Below, one piece after another: positions 59,281 to 64,000 of a DNA stretch of 64,000 bases. How positions within the stretch are numbered: the stretch's first letter is position 1; each line of letters begins with the position of its first letter. A program made the translations under genes and the position numbers. The stretch is taken from NCBI RefSeq assembly GCF_022682495.2, contig NC_071395.1, positions 56,559,242 through 56,623,241 on the forward strand. The letters run 5' to 3'. The notes beneath the pieces are model-generated. The model was not told the origin of the DNA and searched no databases. It saw only the letters and a program-made list of their open reading frames with translations. The stretch comes from Desmodus rotundus (taxonomy: Eukaryota > Chordata > Mammalia > Chiroptera > Phyllostomidae).

Positions 59281-59385
59281 GAAAGGTTAATAAAATCCTT
59301 TTTTCTTTTCCATGGGAATGTGCCCTGGTATAACTGTGGGTGCTCTGTCCTCATGGAAACCTGACCACAGTGGGATGTCAGTCAG

Positions 59386-59750
59386 TGTTAGAGACTGAAT
59401 GTTTGTGCCCTGCCCACAAACGTATGCTGATGCCCTAAGTCCTAACATGATGATATCTGGAGTCGGGCGGGGGGGGGGTGGGGGGTTTGGGAGGTGCTTA
59501 GGGCTAGATGAAGTCGTGAGGGTGGGGCCTCATGATGAAGTTAGGGCCTTTGCCACACCAGGAGTCTTGCTCTTTCTCCACCTTGTGAGCACACATAAGA
59601 CAGTTGTCTACAAGTCAGAAAGAGAGTCTTTGGAAGCTGACCCTACTGGCACCTTGATCTTAGACTCCAGGCTCCAGAACTGTGGGCAATAAATATCTGT
59701 TGTTTGAGTCACTCGGGTTATGGTATTATGCAGCCCGAGTTACCAGGCAA
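59386..59750 (+). repeat. MaLR-type solo LTR relic
   Basis: TGTTAGAGACTGAATGTTTG start, GGTGGGGCCT, CACCTTGATCTTAGACTCC, CCAGAACTGTGGGCAATAAA, GCAGCCCGAGTTA end, in ERVL-MaLR LTR order with its polyadenylation signal. A poly-G run lies at about 59468. Old endogenous retroviral LTR without genes. Confidence 0.75.
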
Positions 59751-60149
59751 CGTTGGTATGGTGGCAATGTGCGTGGCTGATAAATTGCATTTGGACTGGG
59801 GTTATAAGGAATGAGCAATACATTTCAGGGTGGGAAATCCCAGTTTTGTCTTCTCTGAGTATGGAGATTGTTGATACCAGGTACATCCCTTTGGGGATTT
59901 GGGATCTTTTGTAGGTGCAAGAGGCACTGGGGACATGGGGCTTCTAAGCCACAGTGGCTCTTGCAGCTATGCATGGTCTCATCCCTCATGCCTGAACTGT
60001 CACTTTGAGGGGCCAGAGAGACTAGCCCTGGGTCCCACCAGGATCCTGCCAGAGAGATGCATCCAGTGCCACCTGCAGTTTCTCCCCTTGCATTAAGCCA
60101 ACTGAACCAAGGGTTAGGGCAGCCTATTGTGGTCATGAGAGTGTGACCT

Positions 60150-60390
60150 TCTAGTTCAGTCATCAGTAAACTGGGGCCCCAAAGGACAAATCTGGCCCAC
60201 CACCTCTTTGTGTAAATAAAGTTTTATTGGCATACAGTCATGCCCATTCATTTATGACATTATCTATGGCTGCTTTTGAACTACAATGGCTGAGTTGAGT
60301 AATTACAACAGGGACTGTATGGACCACAGAGTTGACAATATCCACTAACAGGTCCTTTATAGACAATGTTTGCCAACCCCTGAACTAGTT
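60150..60390 (+). mobile_element. hAT-Charlie MER58-like relic
   Basis: ATCAGTAAACTGGGGCCCC, GTAAATAAAGTTTTATTGGC and ATGTTTGCCAACCCCTGAAC; termini are complementary. A partial reverse copy is at 60.94-61.09 kb. Family name from memory. Confidence 0.6.
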
Positions 60391-60679
60391 AGTCTAAGAA
60401 CACCCACCAAGAGTGTGAGCTACACAGGTGTCCGTCATGAATAATCTGGAGCCTTCAGTCCATGATAAGCATGCAGTAGAGAGCCTGGCTGAGAATTTAA
60501 ACTCTATTCTAGAGAGAAGTCCTGTGTGAGCTTGTTGTACTTCAGGCACACGTGGGGCATGTGTATGCTGGTACACAGGCTTGGGTGTGTACATACATAT
60601 GAATGACACATTAAGGGCACTATCTTAGGAGGCAGGGAAAATAACTTTACTGTGCAGAAAAAGAGAAATGCATGTCATC

Positions 60680-60930
60680 TCAAGGCCTGGAACACTGTTG
60701 CCCCAATGTGCACACGGCCTACTCCTTTGCCTCCTTCAAATCTTTGCTTAAATGTCCCCTTTTGATGATACTTCTCCTGATCCTTCTTTGAAAAAAATTG
60801 CAGCCTTGAACATGCTATAGTGTAAGTTACTGTTATGTTCCTCTCCAGTCTAATTCCCTGCCAGCTAGGACCACCCATGATAGCAGCCAGCTTGAGCCTG
60901 TGTCCATTTCTGTACACTCAGCGTGCAGAA
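60680..60930. repeat. L2-like fragment
   Basis: CCTTTGCCTCCTTCAAATCT, TTGCTTAAATGTCCCCTTTT and following AT-rich end are typical of L2. Confidence 0.55.
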
Positions 60931-60939
60931 CAGGGCTAA

Positions 60940-61095
60940 GCACTGCTGCTGCAAAGGGCCAGATAGGAAATATGTTTTCGGCTCTGCCATTGAAGCACAA
61001 AGACAGCTACAGACAATATGTAATGAATAGGCATGTGTGCCAATAAAACTTTATTAAAAGAAGCAAGCAGGGGCCAGGCTTGACTTAGAGGCTAG
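60940..61095 (-). mobile_element. hAT-Charlie MER58-like fragment
   Basis: AAAGGGCCAGATAGGAAATA and CCAATAAAACTTTATTAAAA match the same family as 60.15 kb in reverse. Confidence 0.5.
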
Positions 61096-61615
61096 AGTCT
61101 GCTACCTCTGGTCTTGGGCACTTCCTGGTACACAGTAGAGGTTCAGCAGGTGTTGGCTGAATGGATCAGTAGGAGCCTGAATGGAGCCACCCTTGGCTGG
61201 GCATGGCCTTCCTGGGCAGTCTGGCTCTCCTAGGCCACAGGCACTAAGATACGATGGGAGTAACAGATGCCCTTGTAGCTTTGGGTTCTGAACCAATTCC
61301 CCCTTTGGACCCTGAGAACCCCTGGGCTTTCAGGGAGCGCCCTGGGGAGGGAGCTCCCCAGGAGCTCCCACCTAGCAGGGGCTGGCCAGGTGTCAAGGGC
61401 CAAGGTCAGAGGCACTCCTCAGGGTGGGCTTCCTGGGTCCTAGGAGGTTCTAGACACCTCCAGGGTGTGAAACTGACAAAGCAAGGACTTCATTCTGATG
61501 ACTTCTGTGTCCCTGATGTCCAGTACACACTGGGCACTTGTTTTTTATTCAGTGAACAAATAAGTGAAGGCCAGAGTCACATGCCAGCTGCTTGCTGAGG
61601 GGTGAAAGGACTTAC

Positions 61616-61732
61616 CAAAGCAGGCCTGGTGGTGCTGGGTGAAGCCCAGGGGTCAGAGGCAGATGAAGGTACCGATGGTGTTGACACAGAAGAACTGGCA
61701 GTTGTGCTGCCTGGAAGTGCACTCATCCAGAT
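61616..61732 (-). pseudogene. FBN3: FBN3 cbEGF exon relic, duplicate copy 1
   Basis: Identical to 61795-61911, including the TGA (61653-61655) and the lost acceptor AG. Confidence 0.92.
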
Positions 61733-61794
61733 ATGCAAATAAGTGAAGGCCAGAGTCACATGCCAGCTGCTTGCTGAGGGGTGAAAGGACTTAC

Positions 61795-61911
61795 CAAAGC
61801 AGGCCTGGTGGTGCTGGGTGAAGCCCAGGGGTCAGAGGCAGATGAAGGTACCGATGGTGTTGACACAGAAGAACTGGCAGTTGTGCTGCCTGGAAGTGCA
61901 CTCATCCAGAT
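61795..61911 (-). pseudogene. FBN3: FBN3 cbEGF exon relic, duplicate copy 2
   Basis: 117 bases. Reads [28 protein letters not shown] at 61832-61834, PLGFTQHHQACF. TGA replaces the fifth cysteine codon. The acceptor reads GCAT instead of GCAG at 61913-61912. Donor GTAAGT is intact. Confidence 0.93.
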
Positions 61912-62120
61912 ATGCAGCACAGACAGTCCCAGCAGGCTCAGGGCAGGGCCTGGCTAAGGGGTGTGTGTGGGGGGGGAGACTTCCTAAGGGAAAGCCCCTA
62001 GAGATGGTGCCCGATGTCATGCAGCAGAGAGGGTGAAATGGCAGAAGATGTGCCCAGGGGTGTAGTGGGGGTAGGGATGATTCCCACAGGGCGTGAGGGG
62101 AAGTGAGGGAGGGATGTCAC

Positions 62121-62238
62121 CTCTACAGGTCCTGCCATCCTCCTCCAGCAGGTTCCCGCAGGGGCAGGCACACAGGAAGCTGCCCTCCGTGTTTCTGCAG
62201 ATGAAGGCACACGCTACGGGGGCCTGGCTCATCCACAT
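62121..62238 (-). pseudogene. FBN3: FBN3 cbEGF exon relic with frameshift
   Basis: 118 bases where a multiple of three (probably 123) is expected. It opens DVDE, then loses frame where the first cysteine should be. The rest reads ACAFICRNTEGSFLCACPCG, NLLEEDGRTCRG in another frame. Both splice sites remain (CTAG acceptor, GTGACA donor). Confidence 0.9.
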
Positions 62239-62745
62239 CTAGAGGGGACAGCAGCACGTGGGAGATCAGACAGATATTCCAGGGGGCTGCAGGGCTGGGC
62301 CGGCCTTCCCAGACCTGAGCCATCCGGGACCTGACAAGCTTGGCTTTGTGGGCTACGCAGTCTCTGTCCCAGCTGCTCAAGTCTGCCTTTGTAGCATGAA
62401 AGCAGCCACAGAGGGGAAGGAAACAAACAGGCCTGGCCTTGTGCCACTAAAACTATATCAACAAAAACACTCGGAGGGCTGGATTCGCTCTTGGGCTGGC
62501 GTTTGCTTGCCCCTGACTTAGATGAACACTTGCTCTACAAGATAACTGAAAATCTGAGGATGCACAAAGTGACAGGAGGAACATGACCCAAATAAGGTCA
62601 GGATAAAGGGCAGGATTTGTGGATATTTTTGGCTTTGTGGTCCACATGGTCTCCGCTGCTTCTGGTCTTGGTTTTCTTACAGAACTGTGGGCCAGGTATT
62701 GTGTGGAGGGCATGGCTGGGTCAGGGGGTGTGGGTCGGGGCTCAT

Positions 62746-62871
62746 CGAGGCAGATTTTGGCAGTAGCGTCCAGCGTGTACCTGGATTGGCAGTGGCAGTG
62801 GAAGGAGCCAAGGCCGTTGAAGAACTCACCGTGGAGACACAGGTGAGAGAGCAAACAGCACTCATCCACAT
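62746..62871 (-). pseudogene. FBN3: FBN3 cbEGF exon relic with mutated donor
   Basis: 126 bases, acceptor CCCCAG at 62872. Reads DVDECCLLSHLCLHGEFFNG, LGSFHCHCQSRYTLDATAKI, CLD. The third cysteine is phenylalanine (HGEF for HGEC). The donor is ATGAGC at 62745 in place of GTGAGC. Confidence 0.9.
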
Positions 62872-63039
62872 CTGGGGACGAGCAAGGCTCGGCTGGTCTC
62901 ACCTCCTCCCTCTGCCCACCAGCCCTCTCCCTGAAGGCCAGGCCAGCCTCCACCTCCCCTCCCTGCACCCGTGCACCACAACTCAGGCTGCAGGTCACAC
63001 CTCCATCAGAACTGGACACCAAGAACATGCTGGCGGTGA

Positions 63040-63790
63040 CACCCGCCCCACATATGTGGAAGCACAGACAGTGACACATCACCACTGCATACCAGTCACA
63101 CACACAGGTACTTGTGCAGTCACGAGTACACACACTCAAGGGGCTCCTCTGCTTCCCAGACACACCCTTGCAAAGGCACTTCCTTCTCTGTCCCCGATGT
63201 CCTTGCTGCTCACCTGTCACCCTCACGCACAGATACACTCTCACACATGCACACCTACCCTCACAGACACTTACCAGAATCTCAGTCACACGACTGGCTC
63301 ATTGCTTCTCCTTCACCTTCTGGGGTGCACTCCTCACCCAGCTCACACATCCAGACCACACCAGCTCCCGCCTTCATTAGTGCACATGCATGCTCACTAA
63401 CCAGCTTACGCACAAGGAGAATGCACCCCAACTCACACACTTTCATGTGCTCAGTAGCACACAGGCACACTCATCATCCAGCTTGCACACACAGGGAATG
63501 CACCCCAGCTCCCACACTCACTAGCGCACAGATGAGAGCTCACCAAAACACTTGCACACAATGGGAACACGCACCAGCCTATATGCTTTCACATGCTTAT
63601 TTACAAACCCACACACAAAAGAACACACACATTGCCTCACACACTTGCTTAGCCATCATCCAAGTTCATACACACACACACACACACAGAGTCACGAATG
63701 GGTTCTGGTTCACACACACCTGCCAGCACAGGCACACACACACAGGCTCACTCACTCCAGCACCCACTGGAGCATGGATACACAACTGTG
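63040..63790. repeat. Degenerate CA-rich minisatellite-like region
   Basis: CACACAC and CTCACACAC motifs recur irregularly. A pure (CA)10-like run lies near 63669-63688. FBN3 intron relic. The long open frames here on both strands are products of the repeat. Confidence 0.7.
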
Positions 63791-63807
63791 AATGAACTCC
63801 CACCCAC

Positions 63808-64000
63808 CTTGACCCTTGGTTGTATAGCCTGAGCCATGGGAGCACAGCTTCCTGTGGGCAGGGGTACTGGGCAGGGGGAAGAGCTCGCAGCAGGGCCCCC
63901 AGGCAAGGCTGCCCCTGCAGCAGCACTCGACCCTGGTGACCATCTCAGCACCACTTGATGGGGTCTGGCACAGGGCTTGCAGCACCTCAGAAAAGCAGGG
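63808..64000 (-). pseudogene. FBN3: FBN3 TB-domain exon relic (partial at window edge)
   Basis: Open frame through a TB (8-cysteine) domain: PCFSEVLQALCQTPSSGAEM, VTRVECCCRGSLAWGPCCEL, FPLPSTPAHRKLCSHGSGYT. The triple cysteine is kept. The cysteine expected after CEL is phenylalanine, while an extra cysteine sits in GPCC. Donor GTGGGT at 63807. No stop in the visible part. Confidence 0.88.

Larger units (their letters stand above)
61557..61916. repeat. Exact 179-base tandem duplication covering a cbEGF exon
   Basis: 61557-61737 and 61736-61916 are identical over 181 bases at a period of 179, with a 2-base overlap (CA) at the joint. Each copy holds a whole FBN3 exon relic with its donor and mutated acceptor. 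Confidence 0.97.
48545..64000 (-). pseudogene. FBN3: FBN3 (fibrillin-3) unitary pseudogene, 3' portion
   Basis: Fibrillin-3 is a large secreted microfibril protein made of calcium-binding EGF (cbEGF) and TB domains. The minus strand holds, in the order of human FBN3, the last TB exon, five cbEGF exons, a double-cbEGF exon, the C-terminal exon with the former furin site, and the terminal exon. Individual relics are listed separately. Disabling changes: in-frame stops at 61832-61834 (and its duplicate 61653-61655), 56289-56291, 54086-54088, 51890-51892, 49378-49380 and 49255-49257; a 118-base frameshifted exon; a donor GT changed to AT; an acceptor AG changed to AT; and several lost cysteines. 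The gene is in its syntenic place with introns, so it is a unitary and not a processed pseudogene. The 5' part lies beyond the window. Rodent FBN3 is also known to be lost. Confidence 0.93.

Noticed and set aside
62453..63289. 278-codon minus-strand open frame
   Set aside because: Only its part over 62746-62871 is an exon; the rest runs through introns and CA-rich repeat with no splice or domain support.
63660..63690. CRISPR-like or regulatory meaning of the CA repeats
   Set aside because: Simple microsatellite without spacers; vertebrate genome.
63112..63795. 227-codon plus-strand His/Thr-rich frame
   Set aside because: Translation of CA-rich repeat; composition explains the openness.

Overview
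The window is nuclear DNA from a bat, most likely a yangochiropteran. About twenty copies of a tRNA-derived SINE of the VES type are scattered on both strands (head close to CCCTGGCTGGTGTGGCTCAG, CT-rich middle, A-rich tail). There are also at least seven large HAL1-like (half-LINE) insertions, as known from bat genomes. Split vertebrate genes, a CpG-island promoter, and old mammalian repeats (MIR, L2, MER20, MaLR LTRs, L1M) agree with this. The family within the bats cannot be fixed from the sequence alone.

The gene order matches human chromosome 19p13.2 (ELAVL1 - CCL25 - FBN3). (1) 0-8.6 kb is repeat-rich and probably intron 1 of ELAVL1 (HuR), read on the minus strand. (2) 8.2-9.1 kb is a CpG island with a minus-strand splice donor and a pair of CCAAT boxes; I take it as the ELAVL1 promoter and non-coding exon 1, mainly on synteny. 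(3) 9.1-40.8 kb is an intergenic retroelement field: HAL1 elements with target-site duplications, a twin-primed L1, mariner and hAT elements, and a processed HSPE1 pseudogene nested in a HAL1. (4) 40.9-41.65 kb is a second, orphan CpG-rich patch. (5) 42.9-47.3 kb is a complete CCL25 gene on the plus strand with a 150-codon reading frame, the same length as human CCL25. (6) 48.5-64.0 kb, convergent with CCL25, is the 3' end of FBN3 (fibrillin-3) on the minus strand. It is broken: nonsense codons in five different exons (one of them tandemly duplicated), lost cysteines, mutated splice sites, a destroyed furin site, a frameshifted exon and a HAL1 inserted against a splice acceptor.

The main results are the following. 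FBN3 appears to be a unitary pseudogene in this lineage, as already known for mouse and rat. Two HAL1 copies 20.6 kb apart in direct orientation, one on each side of CCL25, are nearly identical over about 2.3 kb but diverge sharply at both ends. This mosaic looks like gene conversion and makes the pair a substrate for recurrent CCL25 deletion or duplication. No bacterial-type system, CRISPR array or intact mobile-element protein gene was found.
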